From contig JAIUNR010000003.1 in the NCBI GenBank assembly GCA_020161575.1, positions 124,001 to 188,000 of the forward strand: 64,000 nucleotides of DNA, written 5' to 3'. The position numbers were made by a program, and so were the translations under genes. This document shows, one piece after another, positions 18,106-26,290 of the stretch (the stretch's first letter is position 1; each line of letters opens with the position of its first letter). The notes beneath the pieces are model-generated. The model did no database searches. It worked only from the letters and a program-made list of their open reading frames with translations, and was not told where the DNA came from. The stretch comes from Pseudomonadota bacterium (GTDB taxonomy: Bacteria > Pseudomonadota > Alphaproteobacteria > Rhizobiales > Beijerinckiaceae).

Positions 18106-18149
18106 AAAAAAAAGGAAGGCCGCCCTCTCCGGCGCGGCCTTCCTTTTTT
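18106..18149 (-). terminator. intrinsic terminator downstream of the iron alcohol dehydrogenase
   Basis: A 10-bp GC-rich stem (GGAAGGCCGC / GCGGCCTTCC) flanked by A-run and T-run, about 90 bp after the dehydrogenase stop codon, on the minus strand. The A/T flanks extend the stem and make it usable in both directions. Confidence 0.8.
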
Positions 18150-18196
18150 GATTCATCCGCCTTGCATTCCGATTCAAGACGCTCGGAAGCTGATTC
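18150..18196. repeat. array of three GATTC sites with exact 21-bp spacing
   Basis: GATTC occurs at 18150, 18171 and 18192. On the minus strand the array reads CCTGAATCA...TTGAATC...TGAATC, the same pattern as at 46335-46442. It lies right next to the terminator and upstream of the aldehyde dehydrogenase at 17972. Function unknown; GANTC methylation or a protein binding every two helical turns are candidate explanations. Confidence 0.6.
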
Positions 18197-18237
18197 AGGC
18201 CGATGCAGCAAGCTGCTGGCAATATTGCGTTTTATTG

Positions 18238-19395
18238 TCAGATCTTCCCCGTCATCGCACGGTGAAAAAGATCCGCCGCCGCGCTCTCATCGAGCGGAAC
18301 GGGGTTTCCGCCCGCGGTCGGATCATTCGGCGCCATCGTCGCCATCAGCGCGATATCCGGGTTCTTCACGCCGAACTCCGGCAGGGTATGCGGCACATCG
18401 AGATCAGAACGCAGCTGCATCACGAAGTCGAGGAAGGCGGAATAGCTCGGCTTCAGCCCGAGATAGGCCGCGACCCGCGCCATCTTTTCCTCGATCGCCC
18501 GGCGGTTGAATTCCAGCACATAGGGCATGAAGACCGCATTGGTCATGCCGTGATGGGTGTTATGGAGCGCACCGAGCGGATGGCTGAGCGCATGGATGGC
18601 GCCGAGCGCCTTCTGGAAGGCCGTGGCCCCCATGGCGGCGGCGGACATCATCTGCCCGCGCGCCTCGATATCCGTTCCATCCTTCGCCGCGCGCGGGAGG
18701 AATTCCTTCACGAGCCGCATGCCTTCGAGCGCGATCCCATCCGCCAGCGGGTGATAGAACGGGCCGCAATAGGCTTCGAGACAATGCGCGAACGCATCCA
18801 TGCCGGTGCCGATCGTGATCATGCGCGGCATCCCCACCGTCAGCTCGGGATCGCAGATCACGGTTTTCGGCATCATCAGCGGGTGGAAAATCACCTTCTT
18901 GGTATGCGTCGTCTCGTCCGTGATGACGCCCGCACGGCCGACCTCGGAGCCGGTTCCGGCCGTCGTCGGCACGGCGATGATCGGCGCGATGCCGCCGGGG
19001 ATCGCGCGCGTCCACCAATCGCCGATATCCTCGAAATCCCACATCGGGCGGGTCTGCCCCGCCATGAAGGCGATGACCTTGCCGGCATCGAGCGCCGAGC
19101 CGCCGCCGAACGCCACGACGCCGTCATGCCTGCCCGCGCGCAACACCGCGATCCCGGCCTCGACATTGCTGGCAACCGGGTTCGGCTTCACCTCCGAGAA
19201 GATGGCGCAGGGAAGGCCCGCCGCATCGAGCTGTGCTTTCGCAGCCGCCACCATGGGTTGGGTGGCGAGGAAGGGGTCGGTCACCAGCAGCGGCCGGGTG
19301 ATGCCCGCCGCTTTCACTGCATCGGCCAGTTCCGCGATACGCCCTGCGCCGAACTTGATGGCGGTGGGATAGTTCCAGTTGCCGCGAAGAGTCAT
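18238..19395 (-). CDS. iron-containing alcohol dehydrogenase
   Basis: A 385-residue group III (iron-type) alcohol dehydrogenase. VVAFGGGSALDAGKVIA is the nucleotide-binding signature, PTTAGTGSEVGRAGVIT the conserved middle region, and FAHCLEAYCG plus HALSHPLGALHNTHHG supply the metal-binding histidines. It interconverts an alcohol and an aldehyde using NAD(H). Start at 19395 with GAGG. It follows an aldehyde dehydrogenase and a glutamine-synthetase-like ligase on the same strand, and probably acts on an aldehyde or alcohol side product of amine breakdown. That assignment is by context only. Confidence 0.9.
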   Translation of the reverse strand: MTLRGNWNYPTAIKFGAGRIAELADAVKAAGITRPLLVTDPFLATQPMVAAAKAQLDAAGLPCAIFSEVKPNPVASNVEAGIAVLRAGRHDGVVAFGGGSALDAGKVIAFMAGQTRPMWDFEDIGDWWTRAIPGGIAPIIAVPTTAGTGSEVGRAGVITDETTHTKKVIFHPLMMPKTVICDPELTVGMPRMITIGTGMDAFAHCLEAYCGPFYHPLADGIALEGMRLVKEFLPRAAKDGTDIEARGQMMSAAAMGATAFQKALGAIHALSHPLGALHNTHHGMTNAVFMPYVLEFNRRAIEEKMARVAAYLGLKPSYSAFLDFVMQLRSDLDVPHTLPEFGVKNPDIALMATMAPNDPTAGGNPVPLDESAAADLFHRAMTGKI

Positions 19396-19435
19396 GTTTT
19401 CCTCGAAAGGTGAGTCATTCCAGATGAGTAGGGTC

Positions 19436-19462
19436 GCGGGCTGAAAACCTGATTCAGCCCGC
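19436..19462 (-). terminator. hairpin between aldehyde and alcohol dehydrogenase genes
   Basis: A perfect 10-bp stem (GCGGGCTGAA / TTCAGCCCGC) lies in the 73-bp gap. It has no T-run, so attenuation or mRNA processing is as likely as termination. Confidence 0.4.
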
Positions 19463-19468
19463 CAAGGG

Positions 19469-20869
19469 TCAGATCTTCTTCAGGTGAAAGCTCTTGGGCC
19501 GCGTGACGCTCTCATAGCCAAGGCTGGAGAGCGTCGCACCGCGCCCGGTATCCTTCACGCCGGTCCAAGCGAGGCCGGGATCGAGATAATCCGCGCGGTT
19601 CATGAACACGGTGCCGGTCTCGAGCGCGTCGCCGATCCGTTCCGCCGCGCCCTCGTCTTTCGTGAAGATCGCGGCGGTGAGGCCATATTTGCTGTCGTTC
19701 ATCAGGCGGATCGCCTCGTCATCGGAGGCGACGGGCATGATGCCGATCACCGGGCCGAAGGTCTCCTCGTTCATCACCAGCATGTCATGGTTGACGTTGG
19801 TGAATATCTGCGGCGCGAGATAGGGCGTGCCAGCCTTGTCCGCCGGAAAGACGGCGGCATCGAGATGTGCCTTCGCGCCCTTCTTGATCGCATCTAGATT
19901 ATGCGCGCGAACCGTCTCGGCAAGACGTGGCTGCGCCATCGGCCCCAGCGTGGTTTTCTCGTCGAGCGGATCACCGAGGACATATTGCTTCGCGAGATCC
20001 ACCGCACCCGCCACGAATTTCTCGTAGATATCCTTGTGGACATAGACGCGCTCGATACCGCAGCAGCATTGGCCGGAATTGAACATCGCCCCGTCGATCA
20101 CGGTATCGATCGCCTGCTGGAGATCGGCGTCGGCGCGCACATAGGCGGGGTCCTTGCCACCGAGCTCCAGCCCCACGGAAGCGAACGTGCCCGCCGCGGC
20201 GCGCTCGATCGCCCTGCCCGCCTCGACCGAGCCGGTGAAGGCGACGTGATCCACCGCGCCCGAGGCGATCAGCTTGCTTGTTTCCTCATGGCCGAGCACC
20301 AGCCAGCGGAACAGCCCCTCGGGCAGGCCGGCGGCATCCGCCGCCATCTGGAAGCGTTTTCCCACCAGAATGGTCTGCGCCGCATGTTTCAGGATAACCG
20401 CATTGCCCGCCATCAAGGCCGGCACAACGGAATTCACCGCCGTGAGATAAGGGTAGTTCCACGGCGCGACGACCAGCACCAGCCCCACCGGATCGCGCCG
20501 GATGTAGCGGGTGAAGCCCTCCTTCGCCGCGGGTTTGACGGGGGCCAGCGCCTGTTCGGCGATCGCGATCATATGCCGCGCCCGCTCCTCGAATCCGCCG
20601 AGCTCGCCGGCGGCATAGCGGATAGGCCGCCCCATCTGGCGCGTGAGTTCGGGGCCGATCTCGCCCTTCATCGCCAGCATCGCATCGACGAAGCGGCTCA
20701 TGATGGCGGCGCGCCCGGCGACCGGCACCTTGCGCCATTCCGCCTGCGCTGCTTTGGCGGCCTTGACGGCAGCCTCGATCTCGGCCGCCGAAGCGACGGG
20801 AAACCGCGCGACCTCCTTGCCGTCGATGGGGGAAATACAGGTTATGTCAGACATGTCGTACTCGCTCAT
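19469..20869 (-). CDS. aldehyde dehydrogenase linked to a gamma-glutamylation pathway
   Basis: A 466-residue aldehyde dehydrogenase. The catalytic Cys is in MFNSGQCCCGIERVYVH, the Glu in LELGGKDPAYV, and VVAPWNYPYLTAVNSVVPAL and FTGSVEAG mark the substrate and cofactor sites. The double/triple Cys at the active site (QCCCG) is typical of a subgroup found next to glutamine-synthetase-like genes. It should oxidise an amino- or glutamyl-aldehyde. An alternative start is at 20854. The gap to the upstream ligase gene is filled by an 85-bp palindromic repeat. Confidence 0.88.
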   Translation of the reverse strand: MSEYDMSDITCISPIDGKEVARFPVASAAEIEAAVKAAKAAQAEWRKVPVAGRAAIMSRFVDAMLAMKGEIGPELTRQMGRPIRYAAGELGGFEERARHMIAIAEQALAPVKPAAKEGFTRYIRRDPVGLVLVVAPWNYPYLTAVNSVVPALMAGNAVILKHAAQTILVGKRFQMAADAAGLPEGLFRWLVLGHEETSKLIASGAVDHVAFTGSVEAGRAIERAAAGTFASVGLELGGKDPAYVRADADLQQAIDTVIDGAMFNSGQCCCGIERVYVHKDIYEKFVAGAVDLAKQYVLGDPLDEKTTLGPMAQPRLAETVRAHNLDAIKKGAKAHLDAAVFPADKAGTPYLAPQIFTNVNHDMLVMNEETFGPVIGIMPVASDDEAIRLMNDSKYGLTAAIFTKDEGAAERIGDALETGTVFMNRADYLDPGLAWTGVKDTGRGATLSSLGYESVTRPKSFHLKKI

Positions 20870-20880
20870 CTCGTTTTGCC

Positions 20881-20965
20881 GTCATTGCGGGAGGCGAGGC
20901 GGCGAGGCAATCCAGCACCTTGCGCCAAATCTGGATTGCTTCGTCGCTTCGCTTCTCGCAATGAC
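20881..20965. repeat. palindromic intergenic repeat, REP-like
   Basis: Two long complementary arms, GTCATTGCGGGAGGCGAGGC... (20881-20914) and ...CTTCGCTTCTCGCAATGAC (20931-20965), flank a short centre with CAATCCAG / CTGGATTG. This GTCATTGCGAG...CAATCCAG type is a familiar dispersed palindrome in alphaproteobacterial genomes. It sits between two genes of one transcriptional direction, where the folded RNA could stabilise or separate messages. Confidence 0.75.
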
Positions 20966-20975
20966 AAAACCGTTT

Positions 20976-22343
20976 TCAATAGCGCTCGAAGCCGCGGAAA
21001 AGCTCCCAATCCGTGACCTTGCGGTCAAACTCGGATTGTTCCCAGCGCGCGGTATGGACGTAATGATCGATCACGTCATCCCCGAAAACACCGCGCAGGA
21101 ATTTCGATTTATCCAGCGTTTCGGCCGCTTCGCGCAGGGTCTTGGGCACTTCCGGCAGCTTGCGGCCGCCATAGGCATCGCCCTTGTGGGCGGGCGCCAG
21201 CTCGAGCTTCTCGTCAATCCCCTGCAAGCCCGCCGCGATCAGCGCGGAGAAGGCGAGATAGGGATTGAGATCCGCGCCGCCAATCCGGCATTCGATACGG
21301 ATGCCCTTGGTCCCCTCGCCGCAAAGCCGGAACCCCGCCGTACGGTTATCGCGTGACCAGATGGTCTTGGTCGGCGCGAAGGTACCGGCCATGAAGCGTT
21401 TGTAGGAATTGATATAGGGCGCGAGAAACCAGGTGATGTCCTTGGCATATTTGATCTGCCCGGCGACGAAGCTGCGCATCAAAGCGGACATGCCGTGCTC
21501 CGCCTTCTCGTCAAGGAAGAGCGGCGTCTTGCCGTCCTTGCTCCAGAGAGAGGCATGGACATGGCTGGAAGACCCCGCGAGATCCGCCCGCCATTTCGCC
21601 ATGAAGGTGACCGCCTTGCCCTTCGACCAGGCGATCTCCTTGGTGCCGTTCTTGATGATCACGTGCCTGTCGGCCATTTCCAGTGGCTCGGCATAGCGGA
21701 CATTGATCTCCTCCTGCCCCGGTCCCCATTCGCCTTTCGAGCATTCCACGGGGATACCGGCGGCGTGAAGACCGTTGCGCACCGCGCGCATCACGCCTTC
21801 CTCTTTCGTGGTCTGGAGGATGTTGTAATCCTCGATGTAATCTCCCGCCGTCTTCGGTGCGTGATAGCGCTTGGCCCGCACCGCCTCGTAGCTCTCGTCG
21901 AAGAGGTAGAATTCGAGTTCGGAGGCGAAATAGGCGCGCATCCCGCGCTCTTCGAGCCGGGCGAGCTGCTTCTTGAGCATCTGGCGCGGCGAATGCGGCA
22001 CGGGGTGATGATGGTGATCCTCGACATCGCAGATCACCATCGCCGTGCCCTCAAGCCAGGGCAGGCGGCGCAAGGTGGTCAGATCCGGCTTCAGCACGAA
22101 ATCGCCATAGCCCTTTTCCCAGCTCGCCGCCTTGTAGCCCGGCACAGGCTCCATATCGATATCGTCGGCGAGGAGATAATCGCAGGCATGGGTCTCCTCG
22201 TAGCCGCCATCAACGAAGAATTGCGCATGGAAGCGCTTGCCGATGAGGCGCCCCTGCATATCCACCATACAAACGAGAACCGTATCGATCTCACCGGCCT
22301 TCACGGCCGCCTTCAGCGCATCGAGGCTGAGAATACCCGACAT
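20976..22343 (-). CDS. glutamine synthetase family protein (probable gamma-glutamyl-amine ligase)
   Basis: A 455-residue protein of the glutamine synthetase fold. ASELEFYLFDE provides metal-binding Glu residues, ITWFLAPYINSYKRF and WSRDNRTAGFRLCGEGTKG form the ATP and substrate site, and ECRIGGADLNPYLAFSALI carries the C-terminal Glu. The protein lacks the long N-terminal and adenylylation features of GlnA type I. With an aldehyde dehydrogenase and alcohol dehydrogenase downstream, it resembles gamma-glutamylpolyamine or gamma-glutamylalkylamide synthetases. I chose the ATG at 22343, which has AGGGAG upstream; in-frame starts at 22361 and 22436 exist. Confidence 0.85.
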   Translation of the reverse strand: MSGILSLDALKAAVKAGEIDTVLVCMVDMQGRLIGKRFHAQFFVDGGYEETHACDYLLADDIDMEPVPGYKAASWEKGYGDFVLKPDLTTLRRLPWLEGTAMVICDVEDHHHHPVPHSPRQMLKKQLARLEERGMRAYFASELEFYLFDESYEAVRAKRYHAPKTAGDYIEDYNILQTTKEEGVMRAVRNGLHAAGIPVECSKGEWGPGQEEINVRYAEPLEMADRHVIIKNGTKEIAWSKGKAVTFMAKWRADLAGSSSHVHASLWSKDGKTPLFLDEKAEHGMSALMRSFVAGQIKYAKDITWFLAPYINSYKRFMAGTFAPTKTIWSRDNRTAGFRLCGEGTKGIRIECRIGGADLNPYLAFSALIAAGLQGIDEKLELAPAHKGDAYGGRKLPEVPKTLREAAETLDKSKFLRGVFGDDVIDHYVHTARWEQSEFDRKVTDWELFRGFERY

Positions 22344-22534
22344 TCCATCACTCCCTGTCATCTTTTCTTGTTCTTGACCATCAGGACAAATCGACACCGA
22401 TAATGCCGATTGGCGATCGCTTTGCAATGGTAACATAGCCGCCGAACAATCTCCTTGATCCGGGTTGTCGCGCCGGTCACACTGGCGGAAACAGACTCGC
22501 CCCCGGCGCCCCTACCCTTTCCAGGTCCACGGCC

Positions 22535-23380
22535 ATTTCGCTTTCCGTCTTCCTCGCCGTCCTCGCCGCCGCCGCGCTCCATGCCGGCTGGAACGCGCTG
22601 CTCAAGATCAAGCTCGATCCGTTTCTGGCGCTCGTCCTCATCAACGGCGCCTGCGGCGTGATCTCGCTGCCCTTCCTCATCTGGTTTGGCCTGCCGGCTG
22701 CGCCGAGCTGGCCCTGGCTGGGGGCCTCCGTTGTGCTGCATATGGCCTATTATCTGTTCCTCACGGGCGCTTACCGCCTGGCGGATATGGGGCAGGTCTA
22801 TCCGATCGCGCGCGGCTCGGCGCCTTTGATGACGGGGCTTATCGCCGTGCTGTTCTTCGCCGAACCGCTCTCGCGTACCGGCGCGGCCGGAATCGCATTG
22901 CTCGGTCTTGGCATCTTCGTGATGTCCATGCGCTCGGCGCATGACGCGGCGGGCATGAACCGCAAGGCATTGTTCTTCGCGCTGGCAACCGCCATCACCA
23001 TCTCGGGCTACACCGTCACGGATGGCGCCGGCGCACGCGCTTCAGGCAATCCGTTTGCTTACACCGCCGCGCTTTTCGTGGCGGAAGGCATCGCGCTCAC
23101 GGTTTTCGCCTTCTGGCGCAAGGGCACCGAGGGCCTGCGCCCTATCCTCGGCTTTCTTGGACCGGGGCTGGCGGGCGGGGCGATGGGGACAACGGCTTAC
23201 GGAATCGCGATCTGGGCGATGACCATGGCGCCCATCCCGCTTGTCGCGGCCGTACGCGAGACAAGCGTCCTGTTCGGCGCGGCGATCGCGGTGGTGTTCC
23301 TGAAGGAGCCGCTGCGCGCCAACCGCGTGATCGCGGCCGTGCTCATCCTCGCCGGTCTCGTGATGATCCGGCTGCAATGA
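22535..23380 (+). CDS. EamA/DMT family transporter with a non-standard start
   Basis: A drug/metabolite transporter with about ten hydrophobic helices in two EamA repeats: YPIARGSAPLMTGLIAVLFF ends the first and AVRETSVLFGAAIAVVFLKE the second. The first ATG/GTG/TTG in frame is the GTG at 22658, which would cut off the first helix and a half. The coding pattern clearly extends upstream (SLSVFLAVLAAAALHAGWNA). The only reasonable earlier start is ATT at 22535, with AGG nine bases upstream, giving 281 residues, normal for the family. The frame stays open to 22439. A start-codon mutation is the alternative. It diverges from the ligase gene, so export of an amine or amino acid is possible. Confidence 0.75.
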   Translation: MSLSVFLAVLAAAALHAGWNALLKIKLDPFLALVLINGACGVISLPFLIWFGLPAAPSWPWLGASVVLHMAYYLFLTGAYRLADMGQVYPIARGSAPLMTGLIAVLFFAEPLSRTGAAGIALLGLGIFVMSMRSAHDAAGMNRKALFFALATAITISGYTVTDGAGARASGNPFAYTAALFVAEGIALTVFAFWRKGTEGLRPILGFLGPGLAGGAMGTTAYGIAIWAMTMAPIPLVAAVRETSVLFGAAIAVVFLKEPLRANRVIAAVLILAGLVMIRLQ

Positions 23381-23390
23381 ACCGGCGGTT

Positions 23391-25079
23391 TCAGCGCTTC
23401 CGCCACGCCTGAAGACGGCTGAAGACCAGCCTGTCGAGCGCGACATGCGCGAGCTTCACGGTAATCGCGCTCGCGACGATGCAGGTCGCCATGGCGGCGG
23501 CGGCGGCGGTGGCGCCGGTCTCATCCATATGGACGATGGCGATCGATGCCAGCTTCGTCGTCGGGCCATAGAGAAACACCACGGCGGAAATCGTCGTCAG
23601 CGCGTTCACAAACAGATAGACCGCGATATCGAGGATCGCCGGCAGCGAGATCGGCACCGTCACCCGGCGGAACGTCACCCAGAACGGGACCCTGAGCGAC
23701 GCCGACACCGATTCGAATTCGGCATCGATCTGCTTGAGCGCGGTCGTCGCGGTGATATGCGCCACGGTGTAGAAATGCGCGATCGTGTTGACGCTCAGCA
23801 GCGCGAGCGTTCCGTAGAAAATCCCGAGCGGATTGCCCTTCGCATTGATGAAGAAGACATAGCCCAGACCGAGCACCAGACCGGGCACGGCCATGGGAAG
23901 CATCGCGAGGAAATGCGCGAAACCGCGCAGAACCGGCGCGAAAGCAACCTTCTCGATCAGGTAGGCACCGCTGAAAATCAGCGCCGTGCCGAAGATCGCG
24001 ACCAAGGCCGCCATCTGGAGCGAGGTGAAATAGGGGTCCCAGCCCGAAGGCTCGAACGTGGCGAAATCATAGCTCGCAAGGGTCAGCGACAGGTTGTAGG
24101 GCCAGTATTTGATGAACGAGGCCCAGATGGAAACGCCGAGCATGCCCGCCAGGATCGCCCCCATGACAAGGCAGAATGCCGTCAGTGCGCCGTCGCGCCA
24201 GCGCGAGGGCTTGGGTTCATAGGGCACCGCACGGGCGGAGAGCAGCGCGACCTGCTTTTTCTGCACCTGCCTGTCGATGAAGAAGGCAAAGACCGCCGGC
24301 GCAAGAAGCACCAGCCCAACCACCGCGCCCATCTCGAAATTCTGCTGACCGACAATCTGCTTGTAGGCATCGGTGGCAAGCACCGAGAATTGCCCGCCGA
24401 TCACCTTGGGAATGCCGAAATCCGTGATGACCAGCGTGAAGATCACGAAAGCGGCGCTGATCAACCCGTAGCGGGCGCCCGGCAGGGTAATGGTGAGAAA
24501 AACACGCGCGGGCTTCGTGCCCATGGCCTCGGCCGCCTCGTAGAGCCGGCCATCGGCGAGGCGAAGCGCGGTCGCGATGATCATTACCGCATGGGGAAAG
24601 CAATAGATCGCCTCGGCAATGACAATACCGATCGGCCCATAGATCGAATGACCGAAAAGCAGCGCTTTCAGAAATCCCTGATTGCCGAAGACATAGATCA
24701 GCGAAATCGCGGAGAGCAGCGAGGGCGCGAAGATCGGTGTCATGGCCAGCGCCATGAACAGCCCCTTGAAGCGCATGGTGCTGCGCGTGAGGGCATAGGC
24801 GTAAACGAAGGCCAGCGGCACCACGATGGAGACCGTGGCCAGCGCCACGAGAAACGAGTTCCAGAGCGAGGAAACGAGCGCGGGGGTCGTGAAATAGGTG
24901 CGGAAATTTCCAAGCCCGATAAAGGCGCCGGAAGCATCCCGGACGCTTTTCGACAACAACGACCATAATGGCAGCGCGATGATGATCACCAGGATCGCCG
25001 CCAGCGTCAGGATCGCCAGCGTGGCGATCACGCGCTCGCCATGGTGGCGGCGCGGGAAATCCCGGACCTGCCCTGTCAC
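23391..25079 (-). CDS. 2-aminoethylphosphonate-type ABC transporter permease (fused double domain)
   Basis: A 562-residue permease containing two complete inner-membrane domains, each with the EAA-type loop (EAAEAMGTKPARVFLTITLP and SVSASLRVPFWVTFRRVTVP). This fused layout is typical of iron/thiamine/2-aminoethylphosphonate importers. The start is GTG at 25079, one base from the stop of the ATPase gene, indicating translational coupling. With the binding protein at 26291, the set matches the putative PhnSTV-like aminoethylphosphonate family. The gene ends 10 bp from the end of the convergent EamA gene. Confidence 0.88.
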   Translation of the reverse strand: MTGQVRDFPRRHHGERVIATLAILTLAAILVIIIALPLWSLLSKSVRDASGAFIGLGNFRTYFTTPALVSSLWNSFLVALATVSIVVPLAFVYAYALTRSTMRFKGLFMALAMTPIFAPSLLSAISLIYVFGNQGFLKALLFGHSIYGPIGIVIAEAIYCFPHAVMIIATALRLADGRLYEAAEAMGTKPARVFLTITLPGARYGLISAAFVIFTLVITDFGIPKVIGGQFSVLATDAYKQIVGQQNFEMGAVVGLVLLAPAVFAFFIDRQVQKKQVALLSARAVPYEPKPSRWRDGALTAFCLVMGAILAGMLGVSIWASFIKYWPYNLSLTLASYDFATFEPSGWDPYFTSLQMAALVAIFGTALIFSGAYLIEKVAFAPVLRGFAHFLAMLPMAVPGLVLGLGYVFFINAKGNPLGIFYGTLALLSVNTIAHFYTVAHITATTALKQIDAEFESVSASLRVPFWVTFRRVTVPISLPAILDIAVYLFVNALTTISAVVFLYGPTTKLASIAIVHMDETGATAAAAAMATCIVASAITVKLAHVALDRLVFSRLQAWRKR

Positions 25080-25080
25080 G

Positions 25081-26193
25081 TCAGGCCTCCATCCGCGCCG
25101 GGAAAACCCGCAGCGCCGCAGGCGGCAGCACCACGTTCAGCACCTGCCCTTCGCCCAGTCCCCGATCCGAGACAAGGCCCGCGGAGAAATCCGCAATGAC
25201 GCGCAACGGCCCGTTCTCCTGAACAAGACTGGCGCGGCAGAAAGCCCCGAGGAATTCCAGCGCCTCGATGCGCATGGCAAAATCATGCGCCCCCTCGCCC
25301 GCGACATCCGCGATACGGATCGCCTCGGGACGGATGCCGATCTCAACCCGCGTGCCAGCGGCTGCATGGTTTGGCGGACATTCAAGAACGCGCCCGGCAA
25401 TCTCGACGCGGTCTTGCGCGCGCATCACACCCGGCAGGAAGTTCATCCGCCCCACGAATTCGGCCACGAACGCCGTTGCCGGATCGCGGTAGATCTCCTC
25501 CGGCGTGCCGATCTGCTCGATCGCGCCGTCCTTCATGACCACGATGCGCTCGGCCATGGAAAGCGCCTCTTCCTGATCATGCGTGACCATGATCGTGGTG
25601 ACGCCGAGGCTGCGCTGGAGCGCGCGGATCTCCTCGCGCAGCCGCACACGCACCTGTGCGTCCAGCGCCGAGAGCGGCTCGTCGAGCAGCAGCAGGCCCG
25701 GCGAGGTCGCCAGCGCGCGGGCAAGCGCCACGCGCTGCTGCTGGCCGCCGGAAAGCTGAACCGGATATTTCCGCCCCTGATCGGAAAGGCCGACAAGCGC
25801 AAGAAGCGCATCAACCCGCGCCGCGATTTCACTCGGCGGGCGCTTCCTGTTCTCAAGGCCATAGCCGACATTGGCCGCGACCGTGAGATTGGGGAACAGC
25901 GCGTAGGATTGGAAGACGATGCCGAAATCACGCGCCGAGGGCGGCGCATCGGAAACATCGCGCCCCGCAAGGGTGATCGAGCCGCCACTCTGGCGGTCGA
26001 GCCCGGCAATCGCGCGCAGCAAGGTCGTCTTGCCGCACCCGGACGGGCCAAGGAAACAGACGAACTCGCCACGGCGAACATCAAGATCGATTCCCTTGAG
26101 CGCCTGGAAATGCCCGAAATGCTTGGAAAGCCCTCGCACACACAGAAATGCGGCCTCGTTCTGTGCCGTCTTGCTCTTCTGAGATTGAATCAC
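25081..26193 (-). CDS. 2-aminoethylphosphonate-type ABC transporter ATP-binding protein
   Basis: A 370-residue ATPase. Walker A is GPSGCGKTTLL, the signature motif is [15 protein letters not shown], and Walker B is LLLLDEPLSALD, followed by the switch His in MVTHDQEEAL. Past about residue 245 there is a TOBE-like regulatory domain (RVEIGIRPEAIRIADVAG). The start is GTG at 26193, with AAGG upstream. It energises the adjacent fused permease. Family assignment to phosphonates comes from the neighbouring binding protein. Confidence 0.9.
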   Translation of the reverse strand: MIQSQKSKTAQNEAAFLCVRGLSKHFGHFQALKGIDLDVRRGEFVCFLGPSGCGKTTLLRAIAGLDRQSGGSITLAGRDVSDAPPSARDFGIVFQSYALFPNLTVAANVGYGLENRKRPPSEIAARVDALLALVGLSDQGRKYPVQLSGGQQQRVALARALATSPGLLLLDEPLSALDAQVRVRLREEIRALQRSLGVTTIMVTHDQEEALSMAERIVVMKDGAIEQIGTPEEIYRDPATAFVAEFVGRMNFLPGVMRAQDRVEIAGRVLECPPNHAAAGTRVEIGIRPEAIRIADVAGEGAHDFAMRIEALEFLGAFCRASLVQENGPLRVIADFSAGLVSDRGLGEGQVLNVVLPPAALRVFPARMEA

Positions 26194-26246
26194 GCCTTTT
26201 TCCTTACGCGTCAGGTCGCAAACCGACCTTTACTCTCACACGCAAA

Positions 26247-26266
26247 GCCCGGCCGGGTGGCCGGGC
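26247..26266 (-). terminator. hairpin between binding-protein and ATPase genes
   Basis: GCCCGGCC-GGGT-GGCCGGGC, a perfect 8-bp stem followed on the minus strand by TTTG. It probably lowers or processes the message between the abundant binding protein and the membrane components. Confidence 0.5.
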
Positions 26267-26290
26267 GAATGCGCCTTGGCGAGGTGAACG

